In this document: positions 42,176-51,240 of the stretch, piece by piece
How the letters are laid out: every line of letters begins with the position of its first letter
Numbering within the stretch: position 1 is the stretch's first letter
DNA from: SIG603 sp963621245
GTDB taxonomy: Bacteria > Bacillota > Clostridia > Oscillospirales > Acutalibacteraceae
DNA length: 64,000 nt
Direction: 5' to 3'
Assembly (NCBI GenBank): GCA_963621245.1
Contig: CAVFCW010000001.1
Span: forward strand, 62,001 to 126,000
Notes under the pieces: model-generated
What the model saw: the letters and a program-made list of their open reading frames with translations, nothing else
Databases searched by the model: none
Told to the model about the DNA's origin: nothing
Program-made: the position numbers and the translations under genes

Positions 42176-43048
42176 TTATAAATTTTCGATGATATTTACA
42201 CGCTCGCAAGGCTCGGTGACAAATACCTCGCCAAGTTCTTTTAAGCTGTCGATAATTTCATCGCTAAAATTGAAATCAGTTGGATAAATACCGAAAACCG
42301 CAGAACCCGATCCCGTCATACATGAGGAGATTGCACCGAAATCGAGCATTCTGCTTTTAATTTTCTGAACCTCGTCAATGGCAAGAACCTCGTCAAAACG
42401 GTTGGAAATCAGGCCGCAAATATCGCTTATGTTAGCTTTGCCGGAAGATAAAAGCTCCGTCATTTTTTCGGTTTTGCCGAATACCGTCTGAGGATTTTTA
42501 TCCGTCTCGGCGTAAGCTTTGCCCGTTGAAACACCAACAGGCGGCTTGCAGATTAATATTTTCCAGTCGGGCAAGGATTTGAGCGCAGTCATTTTTTCGC
42601 CTATGCCCTCGCAAAGACAAGTTCCGCCGTGCAGACAGAACGGAACATCCGCACCGACTGAAGCGGCAATGCCGTACAAATCCTCATCAGAAATATCGAG
42701 ACCGAATAAAGCTTTCAAGCCCTCGAGAGCCGCCGCCGCATCGGCGCTTCCGCCGCCCATGCCCGCCTCTGATGGGATACGCTTGTTAATTTTTATATCG
42801 ACACCCTTATCCGTCTTTGTGAAATCAAGCAGTTTTTTTGCCGCCTTGTAAACAGTGTTTTTTGAGTCGGTCGGTATTCCCTCTTTGTCGCAGTAAAGCT
42901 TTATCTCGCTGTCGTCTCTCTCGTTAATTTCGAGAGTGTCGGCAAGCGTAAGCGACTGCATGACGGTGCTCAAATCGTGATAGCCGTCCGCTCTCACTCC
43001 CGTAATATCAAGAGTTAAATTTATCTTGGCATTTGCTTTGATAATCAT
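42176..43048 (-). CDS. ispE: 4-diphosphocytidyl-2-C-methyl-D-erythritol kinase
   Basis: 290 residues. It is the ATP-dependent step of the MEP isoprenoid pathway. GHMP features: KANAKINLTLDITGVRADGYHDL at the N terminus, the ATP loop PSEAGMGGGSADAAAAL near 90-106, and SCMTGSGSAVFGIY near 252. GGAGG lies five bases before the ATG. It starts 12 bases after the DUF362 gene and is the last of four genes in the operon. No other MEP gene lies nearby. Confidence 0.95.
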   Translation of the reverse strand: MIIKANAKINLTLDITGVRADGYHDLSTVMQSLTLADTLEINERDDSEIKLYCDKEGIPTDSKNTVYKAAKKLLDFTKTDKGVDIKINKRIPSEAGMGGGSADAAAALEGLKALFGLDISDEDLYGIAASVGADVPFCLHGGTCLCEGIGEKMTALKSLPDWKILICKPPVGVSTGKAYAETDKNPQTVFGKTEKMTELLSSGKANISDICGLISNRFDEVLAIDEVQKIKSRMLDFGAISSCMTGSGSAVFGIYPTDFNFSDEIIDSLKELGEVFVTEPCERVNIIENL

Positions 43049-43060
43049 ACTTTCCTCCGA

Positions 43061-44200
43061 TTAAAGGTTAAACAGCGAAAAACGCTTTACATCTATGACG
43101 TGCTTGGGGCACATCTCGTGACAGCAAAAGCATTTAATGCAGTTGTCGTAGTTGATATGCGCCTTGTGATCGATAATTTTAATTGTGTGCTGAGGGCAAC
43201 TCTCGGCGCACTTTCCGCAACCAACACAGTTTTTTGTCTGAATTTTCGGCTTCGGCGTGGTTATCTTCTTTGCTAACGGCTGTAAAAAGCGTGGCAAGAA
43301 TTTACCGAAATCGACATTTTTCGTTCTCGGCATTTTGAAATCGGTCTTTATACTTTTAATACTCGTGCCGACAATTTCAAGTTCATCGGCAGTCTTGGGG
43401 CAAAGTCCCCTCAAATTAGCCTCATAAAGCATTCTTACCGACATCGGCTTAATTCCGATTGAAGTGCTTGCGGCAATATCGACATTATATGATGAAAGCC
43501 CCGTGAAAAGAACTCCCATATGTCTTTTTTCGCCGCCCGTGGGGCCGTCGCCCTCCATGGCGTCAATGCCGTCAATTATGCAAACATCGGGTTTGATGTA
43601 CTCGGCAAGATCGATAAGCATGCTCGAGAAGTCGTTAATCTCGGGATAGCGGAAATGAAGCTCGGGTTTCATAAGTCCGGGCACCGTGCCGAAAAGATTT
43701 TTTGTTGCACCGCTGAACTGAGTCATACAGTGGGTTTTGAGCTTTGCAATATCAATAACAAAATCAGGCTTAACGTAAGGATTTATAACATTGAGCATAC
43801 GGCAGATTTTGCCGTGCGGCAAATCAACGGATGTGTATCCCGTGTCTAAGTTAATATCGAATCCGTCACGCTCGGCAACCGCCTGAATGCCGCATCCCTT
43901 TGTTATCATTTTGATTGTCTGCTCGGAGTAAACTCCGCCGCTGCTCTCGGCTATCAAAACCTTTGCACCGAGTTTTTTCACAATTCTTCCCACTGCCGCC
44001 AAAACCTCGGGGTGAGTTGTTGCGGCGGCATCGGGAGAAGCTTTCATAATCAAATTAGGCTTGATTACAACAGTCATGCCCGCTTTGATTTTATCCTTTA
44101 TGCCAAGCTCCTCGAAACGCTTATCAAATATGCTCTCTATTTGTTTGGGGTCATAAGAATCGCATTTATCGACATACACACGCTTTTTAAGATCACTCAT
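43061..44200 (-). CDS. DUF362 domain protein with two 4Fe-4S clusters
   Basis: 379 residues. The DUF362 domain fills about 1-290 (VVIKPNLIMKASPDAAATTHPEVL, AKLKTHCMTQFSGATKNLFG). The C terminus carries two CxxCxxCxxxCP ferredoxin motifs (CVGCGKCAESCP near 330 and CIKCFCCHEMCP near 358), suited to electron transfer. Function of DUF362 is unclear. It is translationally coupled to the aminotransferase by an eight-base overlap (ATGAGTGA). No signal peptide, so cytoplasmic. Confidence 0.88.
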   Translation of the reverse strand: MSDLKKRVYVDKCDSYDPKQIESIFDKRFEELGIKDKIKAGMTVVIKPNLIMKASPDAAATTHPEVLAAVGRIVKKLGAKVLIAESSGGVYSEQTIKMITKGCGIQAVAERDGFDINLDTGYTSVDLPHGKICRMLNVINPYVKPDFVIDIAKLKTHCMTQFSGATKNLFGTVPGLMKPELHFRYPEINDFSSMLIDLAEYIKPDVCIIDGIDAMEGDGPTGGEKRHMGVLFTGLSSYNVDIAASTSIGIKPMSVRMLYEANLRGLCPKTADELEIVGTSIKSIKTDFKMPRTKNVDFGKFLPRFLQPLAKKITTPKPKIQTKNCVGCGKCAESCPQHTIKIIDHKAHINYDNCIKCFCCHEMCPKHVIDVKRFSLFNL

Positions 44201-45371
44201 GTTTAAGTTCCTTTAAAAATTCTTCGATTCTCTCAAGTGCCTCCACAATATGCTGAGTTGAATAGCAATAGGAAATTCTGACATAGCCCTCTCCGCACTC
44301 GCCGAATGCATCACCCGGTACAACGGCTACACGCTTTGCGTAAATGAGCTGTTCGCAAAATTCCTGTGAAGTTAATCCCGTAGATTTAATTGACGGGAAA
44401 ACATAGAATGCGCCCTCCGGCTCAAAGCATGTGAGTCCCAGTTTATTGAGACCGTCCACGATAAGTCTTCTTCTCATATCGTACTGCTCGCACATTGTAA
44501 CGATGTCCTCATCGCCGTTTTCGAGTGCCTCGATTGCGGCATACTGCGACATTGTGGGTGCGCTCATAATTCCGAACTGGTGAAGCTTTGTCATCGGCGT
44601 GATAATCTCCTTGGGACCTGCGGCATAGCCGAGTCTCCAGCCTGTCATAGCGTAGGACTTTGAGAATCCGTTGATGACGATGGTTCTCTCCCACATACCG
44701 GGAATTGAAGCGATAGAAACGTGCTTTTCCTTTCCGTAGGTAAGCTCGGAATAAATCTCGTCGGAAAGCACCAAAAGGTCGTGCTTGATTATGACCTCGG
44801 CAATAGCCTCAAGGTCAGATTTTCTCATAACTCCGCCCGTTGGGTTATTGGGGAACGGCAAAATCAAAAGCTTTGTTTTATCGGTGATATGAGCTTCAAG
44901 CTCCTCGGCTGTAAGCTTAAACTTATTTTCTGCCTTGGTTGTGATTATGACGGGTTTTCCTCCGGCCATTTCCGTAATCGGAACATAACAGACAAAGCTC
45001 GGCTCGGGAACAAGAACTTCGTCGCCCGGGTTTACAAGCGTTCTCACGGCAAGGTCTATTGCCTCGCTGCCGCCGACGGTGACGAGAATTTCACTTTCGG
45101 GCTTATATTCGAGATTATATTTTCTCGACATAAAAGCCGCAATCTGTTCTCTCAGTTTAATAAAGCCTCTGTTCGGCGTGTATCTTGTTCTGCCCTTTTC
45201 AAGGGTATATATGCCCTCCTCGCGGATGTGCCACGGAGTGTAAAAATCCGGCTCACCGACAGAGAGCGAAATCACATCGTCAAGCTCGTTTGCGATATCA
45301 AAAAACTTTCTGATACCCGAGGGCTTGACCCTCTGAATCGTGCGGTTCAGCTTTTTTGTATAATCAATCAA
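44193..45371 (-). CDS. Class I/II PLP-dependent aminotransferase
   Basis: 392 residues. Fold type I aspartate-aminotransferase family: SVGEPDFYTP near 37, FPNNPTGGV near 175, the YSELTYG segment near 210, the PLP-binding Lys in NGFSKSYAMTGWRLGY near 236, and the substrate Arg in GYVRISYCYS near 364. Closest in style to aromatic/branched-chain aminotransferases of the MalY/AspC-Ib class; the substrate is not fixed by sequence. The start is TTG (45371), overlapping the Lrp stop by eight bases, with AGAGGA ten bases upstream. An Lrp-type regulator directly before it suggests amino-acid control. Confidence 0.9.
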   Translation of the reverse strand: MIDYTKKLNRTIQRVKPSGIRKFFDIANELDDVISLSVGEPDFYTPWHIREEGIYTLEKGRTRYTPNRGFIKLREQIAAFMSRKYNLEYKPESEILVTVGGSEAIDLAVRTLVNPGDEVLVPEPSFVCYVPITEMAGGKPVIITTKAENKFKLTAEELEAHITDKTKLLILPFPNNPTGGVMRKSDLEAIAEVIIKHDLLVLSDEIYSELTYGKEKHVSIASIPGMWERTIVINGFSKSYAMTGWRLGYAAGPKEIITPMTKLHQFGIMSAPTMSQYAAIEALENGDEDIVTMCEQYDMRRRLIVDGLNKLGLTCFEPEGAFYVFPSIKSTGLTSQEFCEQLIYAKRVAVVPGDAFGECGEGYVRISYCYSTQHIVEALERIEEFLKELKHE

Positions 45372-45861
45372 TTAAGTTGCTTCCTCTCTCATCAATTTCT
45401 TCGTGCTCCTTATCGTAGATAGCACCTGCATCCTTGTATCTCGTAAGAACAAAATGTGTTGCCGTAGAAAGAATGCCGCCGATTGGCGCAAGTCTTTTTG
45501 CAACAAACATTGCAATTTCCTGCATACTCTTTGCGTTTACCATTACGGCAAGATCGAATCCGCCGGACATAAGATAAACGGATTCAACCTCGGGGAAACT
45601 CATAATTCTTGCGGCAATCTCGTCGAATCCTGTGTTTCTCTGAGGAGTTACCTGAAGTTCGATAAGGGCGGAAGCCTTCTGAATATCGGTTCTGTCCCAG
45701 TTGATTAATGTTTTATATCCGTTGATAATTCCGTTTTTTTCATATTCTTTAATCGCCTTCGCGACTTCGTGCTCGTCCTCACCGAGCATAACGGCTACCT
45801 GTGCCGCTGTAAGTGTTGCGTCATTTTCAAGAACCTTAAGTATTCTCTCTTTATTTTCCAT
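45364..45861 (-). CDS. Lrp/AsnC family transcriptional regulator
   Basis: 165 residues. The N-terminal winged helix-turn-helix (ENKERILKVLENDATLTAAQVAVMLGEDEHEVAKAIKEYEKNG, split here only for naming: residues 2-44) is followed by a RAM/AsnC ligand domain (about 65-145, ALIELQVTPQRNTG and YLMSGGFDLAVMV). The ATG at 45861 has AAAGGA about ten bases upstream. It heads the operon Lrp-aminotransferase-DUF362-ispE and overlaps the aminotransferase start. The likely role is amino-acid-responsive control of that operon, which is inference. Confidence 0.9.
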   Translation of the reverse strand: MENKERILKVLENDATLTAAQVAVMLGEDEHEVAKAIKEYEKNGIINGYKTLINWDRTDIQKASALIELQVTPQRNTGFDEIAARIMSFPEVESVYLMSGGFDLAVMVNAKSMQEIAMFVAKRLAPIGGILSTATHFVLTRYKDAGAIYDKEHEEIDERGSNLID

Positions 45862-45984
45862 AAAATTTGTCCTTTCAGAATAAATTTTCATTTTTACAGC
45901 TTCGAAACAATGAAACTATCATATCATATATTTACATAAAGTTCCACATCAAAATGAAAAAATCGGATACAAAAATTTCATTTT

Positions 45985-46017
45985 GCAAAAAATCGGAGCG
46001 CACTTGTCACTCCGATT
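45985..46017 (-). terminator. Intrinsic terminator after the XRE regulator gene
   Basis: On the minus strand, AATCGGAG and CTCCGATT pair around an 11-base loop, followed by T6. Confidence 0.88.
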
Positions 46018-46025
46018 AAATGTCT

Positions 46026-46445
46026 TTATTTCTTTCCCATTGCCTTTCTGATAAGTGCCTGACCCTCCTCGGACTTAAGCACCTCCAAAACAGCCTTTGT
46101 GAACAAATCCGATTTTGTGAAAGCGTCCATCATCGAACCGGAGTTCGACTGCGTTTCGCTCTGCTGTTTAACCGTTCTCTTCTGAACGGGTCTTGAAGCC
46201 TGTCTCTCCTCTTTTTCAGCCTCGGAAATCCATCTTGACATGGAGTCGTCCTCGCCGTTTAAGTAGCCGACTGTAACGCCGAAATACTCTGCGAGTTTCT
46301 CCTGCTGAGCCTTTGTGGGTGTGAGTTTTCCGGCCTCGAATTTATCGATTGTCATTTTCGGAAAACCGAGCTCATTGCAAAGAGCAAAACGGCTCACGCC
46401 CTTTTCTGTTCTCAGTTCTTCTATTCTCTTTGATATTTTAACCAT
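46026..46445 (-). CDS. XRE-family helix-turn-helix regulator
   Basis: 139 residues. An N-terminal HTH (KISKRIEELRTEKGVSR, then LGFPKMTIDKFEAGKLTPT) fills about 1-65; the motif ends YFGVTVGYLNGE. The C-terminal half has Gln/Lys/Arg-rich linkers and ends in VLEVLKSEEGQALIRKAMGKK, likely helical. The target is unknown. The ATG at 46445 has AGAGGT about eight bases upstream. It is a single gene downstream of htrA. Confidence 0.85.
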   Translation of the reverse strand: MVKISKRIEELRTEKGVSRFALCNELGFPKMTIDKFEAGKLTPTKAQQEKLAEYFGVTVGYLNGEDDSMSRWISEAEKEERQASRPVQKRTVKQQSETQSNSGSMMDAFTKSDLFTKAVLEVLKSEEGQALIRKAMGKK

Positions 46446-46533
46446 AATTATTACCTCTTTACACCTTTCGGTTTTGCGTTCTTTTTGGTAATTGTACCAC
46501 AATTTTAATTAGCTGTAAAATACTTTCACAAAT

Positions 46534-46567
46534 GCAAAATGACGGAGCTTACGCTCCGCCATTTTGC
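46534..46567 (-). terminator. Long hairpin downstream of htrA, probable terminator
   Basis: A 15-bp stem with one mismatch (GCAAAATG arm outer, GGAGC/GCTCC inner) and a four-base loop, 75 bases after the htrA stop. The 3' tract is ATTTTGCATTT, so its U run is weak. Confidence 0.6.
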
Positions 46568-46612
46568 TTGAAAAAGGAGATTTATGAAAAAGACTCATAC
46601 GCTGAATTAAAT

Positions 46613-46626
46613 GTTGACCTCAGTCA
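46613..46626. repeat. 14-base repeat, copy 2 (TTGACCTCAGTCAA)
   Basis: Identical to 28539-28552, at the 3' end of htrA, 16 bases after its stop. It has 5-bp palindromic arms with a 4-base centre. Confidence 0.7.
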
Positions 46627-46641
46627 ACCTACGGCAGCGGA

Positions 46642-48357
46642 TTAGCCTTTTGCACTTTTCCCGCTTCCGTTATTATTATTCTGTCCGTTAGAATCGTTGT
46701 TGTTATTGTTGTTACCGCCGTTGTTGTCTGAACTGCTTGAGCTGTCCGAATCTTCAACATGCTCGGTAAGTGTAACCGTAATCTCGAGATCTTTCTCGCC
46801 TGTAAGCGCTCTGTCAACCTTAAGCGTTACGGTGTCGCCCGGCTTCTTCTGAGTTACAACGGATGTGACCGTAGTTGAAGAAGTAACCGCTGTTCCGTCA
46901 ATGCTTGTGATGACATCGCCCTTCTCAAGTCCTGCCGAATTTGCCTCATCGGAATTTACCGATGCAACGTACATACCGGAGGAAAGACCGTACCACTGAG
47001 CTGTCATGGAATCGATGTAAGTTCCGCTGATGCCGAGTGCCGCTCTGTCTTTAACATAGCCGTAGTTGATAAGGCTTGTGAGTATCGGCTGAGCCGTATC
47101 GGAAGGAATTGCAAAGCCGAGGCCTTCATATCCTGTTGATACAATCTTGGAAGAATTGATACCGATTACCTGACCGTACTGGTTAACAAGCGCACCGCCT
47201 GAGTTACCGGGGTTGATAGCTGCGTCTGTCTGAATGCAGTACATGGTGTAGCCGGATTCTGTTGTAATCTCTCTGTTGAGAGCAGATACATAACCGACTG
47301 TTACGCTCGATGCGAATGCCGAACCGCCCGGGTTACCGACTGCGATAACCTCATCGCCTACTGAAAGATCGTCTGCCGAGCCGAACTCTGCGGCTGTGAG
47401 ACCTGTTGCGTCAATCTTAAGAACTGCAAGGTCGGAAACATCATCCGAACCGACTAAAGTAGCTTCGTAGCTTGTTCCGTCGCTTGTTACAACCTTAAGT
47501 GAAGTTGCGCCGTCCACAACGTGAGCGTTAGTGGCGATATAACCGTCCTCGGAAATAATGATGCCCGAACCCTCTGCGTAAGGATCAACCTCGGTGCTCG
47601 AATCATCCGTGCCTGAGCCGTTAGATCCGTCCGAACCGTAGCCGTATCCGAAATAGTTAGAGAAGTAATCGGAATAATTATTCGAGGTTACCTGATAATT
47701 CTGAACGCATACAACTGATGGGATAAGCTTCTCGGCAATCTCCTGTCTTGTGAGAACGCCGTCTGTGCTTGTAGTTGTATCGTCCGAGCTGCTGTTCGAA
47801 TTATCGATTATTTTTGTGATTGTGTAAGCCGCACTCTCGGAATCGGAAGAATTGCTTGTTCCGATATAACCGTTCTTAATCAAAGCGGTCATAACTCCGA
47901 CGGACGCACCTGCGGAAATAAGGCAACAAAGAACAAGTGCAAGTACCTTAACTCCGAAAGAAGTGCCGTTTTTCTGTTTCTTCGGCTTAGCGGCGTGTTG
48001 CGGACGCTGAGCGTTCCCGTACATGGGCTGTGCCGGAGGAGTTTGCTGTCCCCAAGTATAAGAGCTCTGCTGATAAGCATTTTGATTATACTGAGGCTGC
48101 TGCGGCTGATGATAGTAAACCGTCTGTGAGGGATTTGAGTACTGCTGAGTGTTCTGCGTATTCTGCTGAACATACGGCTGAGACGAAACGGGTCTTGCGC
48201 TTGTCGGCTCTGCCTTCGGAATATCGTTTCCGCTCATATGATACTCGTGGTTTGTCTCCACAGTCTTTTTGGGTTCACTTTCTTGTGGATTGGTGTTGGT
48301 ATTTTCGTTCACAGTTTTCTCTGTGTTCGGGTTATTGTTTTCATAAGGGTTAATCAT
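46642..48357 (-). CDS. Membrane-anchored HtrA/DegP-type serine protease
   Basis: 571 residues. A long Gln/Asn/Pro-rich cytoplasmic N terminus (1-130) precedes one membrane helix (136-160); the protease domain is outside the membrane with catalytic triad H279 (TNAHV), D309 (SDLAVLKID) and S386 (NPGNSGGAL). A PDZ domain follows (about 440-530), then an Asn/Ser/Asp/Gly low-complexity tail (about 535-571). It degrades or refolds damaged exported proteins. A clear promoter (48376-48404) and an AAGGAG-type site precede the ATG. It is a single gene. Confidence 0.93.
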   Translation of the reverse strand: MINPYENNNPNTEKTVNENTNTNPQESEPKKTVETNHEYHMSGNDIPKAEPTSARPVSSQPYVQQNTQNTQQYSNPSQTVYYHQPQQPQYNQNAYQQSSYTWGQQTPPAQPMYGNAQRPQHAAKPKKQKNGTSFGVKVLALVLCCLISAGASVGVMTALIKNGYIGTSNSSDSESAAYTITKIIDNSNSSSDDTTTSTDGVLTRQEIAEKLIPSVVCVQNYQVTSNNYSDYFSNYFGYGYGSDGSNGSGTDDSSTEVDPYAEGSGIIISEDGYIATNAHVVDGATSLKVVTSDGTSYEATLVGSDDVSDLAVLKIDATGLTAAEFGSADDLSVGDEVIAVGNPGGSAFASSVTVGYVSALNREITTESGYTMYCIQTDAAINPGNSGGALVNQYGQVIGINSSKIVSTGYEGLGFAIPSDTAQPILTSLINYGYVKDRAALGISGTYIDSMTAQWYGLSSGMYVASVNSDEANSAGLEKGDVITSIDGTAVTSSTTVTSVVTQKKPGDTVTLKVDRALTGEKDLEITVTLTEHVEDSDSSSSSDNNGGNNNNNNDSNGQNNNNGSGKSAKG

Positions 48358-48375
48358 AACTCCAACTCCTTTTTA

Positions 48376-48404
48376 ATTTTACAACAAAAACTGCAAGTAG
48401 TCAA
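48376..48404 (-). promoter_or_regulatory. Predicted promoter of htrA
   Basis: On the minus strand, TTGACT (48404-48399), a 17-base spacer and TAAAAT (48381-48376), 18 bases before the ATG. The rest of this gap (48405-48573) is A/T-rich with no feature seen. Confidence 0.75.
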
Positions 48405-48573
48405 TATCTTGTTTTTGCAATCTGTTTGTCTTTGTTTTATGCTTAGATTATGCCCCTTATATGTGTTTTTTATGTGAAGATTATTTTTTCTTTAAATGAA
48501 TTTTTTGCTGTTATTTTGCGTTTTCTTCACAGAACAGCTGAATCCTGTTAACAAATTTATAAACCCAAAAACG

Positions 48574-48605
48574 AAAAATGTCCCCCGCCAAACAAGCGGA
48601 GGACA
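48574..48605 (-). terminator. Intrinsic terminator after the malic enzyme gene
   Basis: On the minus strand, TGTCCtCCGC and GCGGgGGACA pair around a seven-base loop, followed by a T-rich tract. Confidence 0.85.
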
Positions 48606-48619
48606 AATAATAATTTAAA

Positions 48620-49792
48620 TCAGATTCTTGCTACGCCCGATTTCTTTGCGGCGTCTGCAACAGCCTTTGCAACAGCCATGGAAACCGACTTGTCAAGTGC
48701 GGAAGGAATGATATTTTCCTCGTTTAATTCCTCATTGGGAATATAATCGGCAATCGCATAAGCGGCGGCAATTTTCATCTCCTCGTTAATCTCTGAGGCT
48801 CTCACGTCAAGAGCACCGCGGAAAAGTCCGGGGAAAACGAGAACGTTGTTAATCTGGTTCGGATAATCGGATCTGCCCGTGCCGACAACTCTTGCACCAG
48901 CATTTCTTGCGTCGTCGTAGCCGATTTCCGGGCTCGGGTTTGCACAAGCGAAAACAACTGCGTTTTCGTTCATGGACTTAATCATCTCCGGCTTCAAAAC
49001 GTTGGGAGCGGAGAATCCAAAGAACACGTCTGCGCCCTTTATAACATCTGCAAGAGAACCCTTAAGATGCTCGGGATTTGTGTAAGATGCAAGCTCTGCG
49101 TGAGCGGGTGAAAGAGTGGTATCGCCCTCGCAAATTGCACCGAATCTGTCGCAAACGACAATATTCTTGAGTCCTGCGCCGACAAGCAATTTTGTTACGG
49201 CAGTACCTGCGGCACCTGCGCCGTTGAGAACAGCTTTGATTTCGCCGATTTTCTTTCCCGTGATTTTGAGTGCGTTAACGAGAGAAGCAAGAGCGACAAC
49301 AGCAGTGCCGTGCTGATCGTCATGGAAAACGGGAATATCGAGGCTCTTTTTGAGTTTCTCTTCAATCTCAAAGCATCTCGGAGCGGCAATATCCTCGAGG
49401 TTGATTCCACCGAAAGAACCGGCAATCATCTCAACCGTGTGCACAATCTCGTCAACATCTTTTGAGCGTATGCAAATCGGGAAAGCGTCAACATCGCCGA
49501 ATGCCTTGAAAAGCGTGCATTTGCCTTCCATAACGGGCATGCCTGCCTCGGGGCCGATATCACCCAAACCGAGAACAGCCGTGCCGTCAGTCACAACTGC
49601 GACAAGGTTTCCTCTTCTTGTATATTTGTAAGAAAGATTAACATCCTTTGCAATCTCAAGACACGGAGCGGCAACTCCCGGGGTATAAGCCGTGGAGAGA
49701 TCGTCCCTTGTTTCGAGCGGACAAGCCGCCTCAACTCTGATTTTGCCTTGCCACTGCGCGTGTTTTTCAAGTGCGATTTTACTGAAATCCAT
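48620..49792 (-). CDS. NAD(P)-dependent malic enzyme
   Basis: 390 residues, the short bacterial form. It oxidatively decarboxylates malate to pyruvate. The malic signature AVVTDGTAVLGLGDIGPEAGMPVMEGK lies near 68-94; FHDDQHGTAVV near 155 holds metal and malate ligands; AVLNGAGAAGTAV near 186 is the nucleotide fold. AAGGAAAG precedes the ATG. It has its own promoter and terminator. With the fumarase alpha subunit 7 kb away it may feed a partial dicarboxylate branch. Cofactor preference cannot be read. Confidence 0.94.
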   Translation of the reverse strand: MDFSKIALEKHAQWQGKIRVEAACPLETRDDLSTAYTPGVAAPCLEIAKDVNLSYKYTRRGNLVAVVTDGTAVLGLGDIGPEAGMPVMEGKCTLFKAFGDVDAFPICIRSKDVDEIVHTVEMIAGSFGGINLEDIAAPRCFEIEEKLKKSLDIPVFHDDQHGTAVVALASLVNALKITGKKIGEIKAVLNGAGAAGTAVTKLLVGAGLKNIVVCDRFGAICEGDTTLSPAHAELASYTNPEHLKGSLADVIKGADVFFGFSAPNVLKPEMIKSMNENAVVFACANPSPEIGYDDARNAGARVVGTGRSDYPNQINNVLVFPGLFRGALDVRASEINEEMKIAAAYAIADYIPNEELNEENIIPSALDKSVSMAVAKAVADAAKKSGVARI

Positions 49793-49862
49793 TAGTCTTT
49801 CCTTCTTTCGTGAAATTTAGCTTAGAAAATATTCTTTGTGATTTACTGCGTTTTGCTTTTTG

Positions 49863-49892
49863 ATTATATCACACCGCAAATGTTCTTTTCAA
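49863..49892 (-). promoter_or_regulatory. Predicted promoter of the malic enzyme gene
   Basis: On the minus strand, TTGAAA (49892-49887), an 18-base spacer and TATAAT (49868-49863). Confidence 0.6.
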
Positions 49893-49928
49893 TGATATTT
49901 TTAACTTCGTTATTATGACGAATTGACA

Positions 49929-49957
49929 TTGATTTTTGGACAAAGAAAAACTATAAT
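49929..49957 (+). promoter_or_regulatory. Predicted promoter of the first HAD phosphatase gene
   Basis: TTGATT (49929-49934), a 17-base spacer and TATAAT (49952-49957), divergent to the malic enzyme promoter. Confidence 0.6.
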
Positions 49958-49998
49958 TAAATTCGGATTTATACACTATCCGACTTGGAGATGATTAT

Positions 49999-50667
49999 AT
50001 GATTAAAGCATGTATGTTTGACCTTGACGGCACTCTTTGCAACACCCTCGCTTCAATTGCGTCATTTGCTAACGCCGCACTTAAAGCCTACGGGCTCAAG
50101 GAACACGATGTTCAAAAGTACAGAATGATGGTCGGCAACGGCAGAGACAAACTCATAGAAAGAATGATTGTCGCTTCAAACGGCACCATGGACGCCGATC
50201 TTTTCGATAAGGTCGGTACGCTCTACGATAAGCTTTACGGTGAAAATCCGCTAAACCTTGTCGTCCCTTATGACGGCGTACCCGAGATGCTTAAAGGTCT
50301 CAAAGACAAAGGCATTAAAACCGCCGTTATCTCGAACAAGCCCGATAATATGACAAGGCTTGTTGTAAAGGGAATACTCGGAAACGAAAACTTTGATATA
50401 ATCCGCGGTTCGCTTCCAGAATTTCCGAAAAAGCCCGATCCGACTTCACCGCTCGATATACTCGCTAAACTCGGCGTAAAACCCGAAGAATGCCTTTACG
50501 TCGGTGACAGCGGAGTCGATATGCAGACCGCAAAGAACGCCGGCATGACCTCCGTCGGCTGTGCATGGGGCTTTAGAGGTGCAGAGGAACTCAAAGCAAA
50601 CGGCGCAGACTACATCATTAATTCAGCCGATGAAATTCTCGGTATTCTTGACAAGAAAAACGCTTAG
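49999..50667 (+). CDS. HAD-family phosphatase, phosphoglycolate-phosphatase-like
   Basis: 222 residues. The HAD motif I is FDLDGTLCNT (nucleophile Asp8, acid Asp10), motif II is AVISNKP near 110, motif III Lys is in FPKKPDP near 152, and motif IV is VGDSGVDMQTAK near 170. An all-alpha cap (about 15-80) is that of the PGP/beta-phosphoglucomutase group. The substrate is uncertain. GGAG lies eight bases before the ATG. Single gene with its own promoter and terminator. Confidence 0.88.
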   Translation: MIKACMFDLDGTLCNTLASIASFANAALKAYGLKEHDVQKYRMMVGNGRDKLIERMIVASNGTMDADLFDKVGTLYDKLYGENPLNLVVPYDGVPEMLKGLKDKGIKTAVISNKPDNMTRLVVKGILGNENFDIIRGSLPEFPKKPDPTSPLDILAKLGVKPEECLYVGDSGVDMQTAKNAGMTSVGCAWGFRGAEELKANGADYIINSADEILGILDKKNA

Positions 50668-50691
50668 CAAAGGCAATTTTCAATCAAAAAC

Positions 50692-50719
50692 AACGGCACG
50701 GTGCAAAAACCGTGCCGTT
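50692..50719. terminator. Bidirectional terminator between the HAD and GNAT genes
   Basis: AACGGCACGGT and ACCGTGCCGTT form an 11-bp perfect stem with a six-base loop. T-rich sequence follows on both strands. Confidence 0.9.
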
Positions 50720-50724
50720 TATTT

Positions 50725-51240
50725 TTATCGTTTGTCCATGTAATAGGTGTACTCGATTCTGTCCTCATCGGAAGAATAATTCTTTCTGCCGTTTTTCTCG
50801 GAAATTCTTGTCATGCCAAGCTTTTCCATGAGGTGATAAGACGGATAATTTTCGCTGTCGCAGTGTGCAACAAACTCCGTGTAACCGAGTGAAAGACCGT
50901 ATTTTACAGCGGCGCTTGCAGCTTCAAAGCCAAAACCTTTGCCCTGACAGTCTTTTGATAACATCCAGCCGAGTTCGCCCTTGCCGTTTTCATCGTAAAC
51001 GCCGACAAAGCCGACATTTTTTTCGCCGTTCATTATCGCAAAAACCCATTCAGTCGGTTTTTCACAGTTCCACATTTTATCGCACGAAATAAGCTCTTCT
51101 CTAACCTCGTTCATATCCTTTTTCGGAAAGAACATCATAAATTTTCCCGTGTCGTAATCGAGTGCGTAAGTTTTGAAATCGTCAAGATGCTTAATTCCGA
51201 GCGGTTCAAGAATAAGTCGCTCTGTTTCTATTTTTATCAC
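50725..51240 (-). CDS. GNAT family acetyltransferase, RimJ/RimL type
   Basis: 171 residues. It begins IKIETERLILEPLGIKHLDDF, and has KNVGFVGVYDENGKGELGWML and the acetyl-CoA loop KDCQGKGFGFEAASAAVKYG near 98-117; the end segment SYHLMEKLGMTR is typical. Such enzymes acetylate N-termini of proteins or small amines; the target is unknown. The start is GTG, overlapping the prfA stop by four bases (GTGA), so translation is coupled to release factor 1, possibly a hint that the target is translational. Confidence 0.85.
   Translation of the reverse strand: MIKIETERLILEPLGIKHLDDFKTYALDYDTGKFMMFFPKKDMNEVREELISCDKMWNCEKPTEWVFAIMNGEKNVGFVGVYDENGKGELGWMLSKDCQGKGFGFEAASAAVKYGLSLGYTEFVAHCDSENYPSYHLMEKLGMTRISEKNGRKNYSSDEDRIEYTYYMDKR

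Noticed and set aside
49923..49957. TTGACA at 49923-49928 with TATAAT at 49952-49957
   Set aside because: The spacing is 23 bases, too long; TTGATT at 49929 with a 17-base spacer is a better -35 for the same -10.
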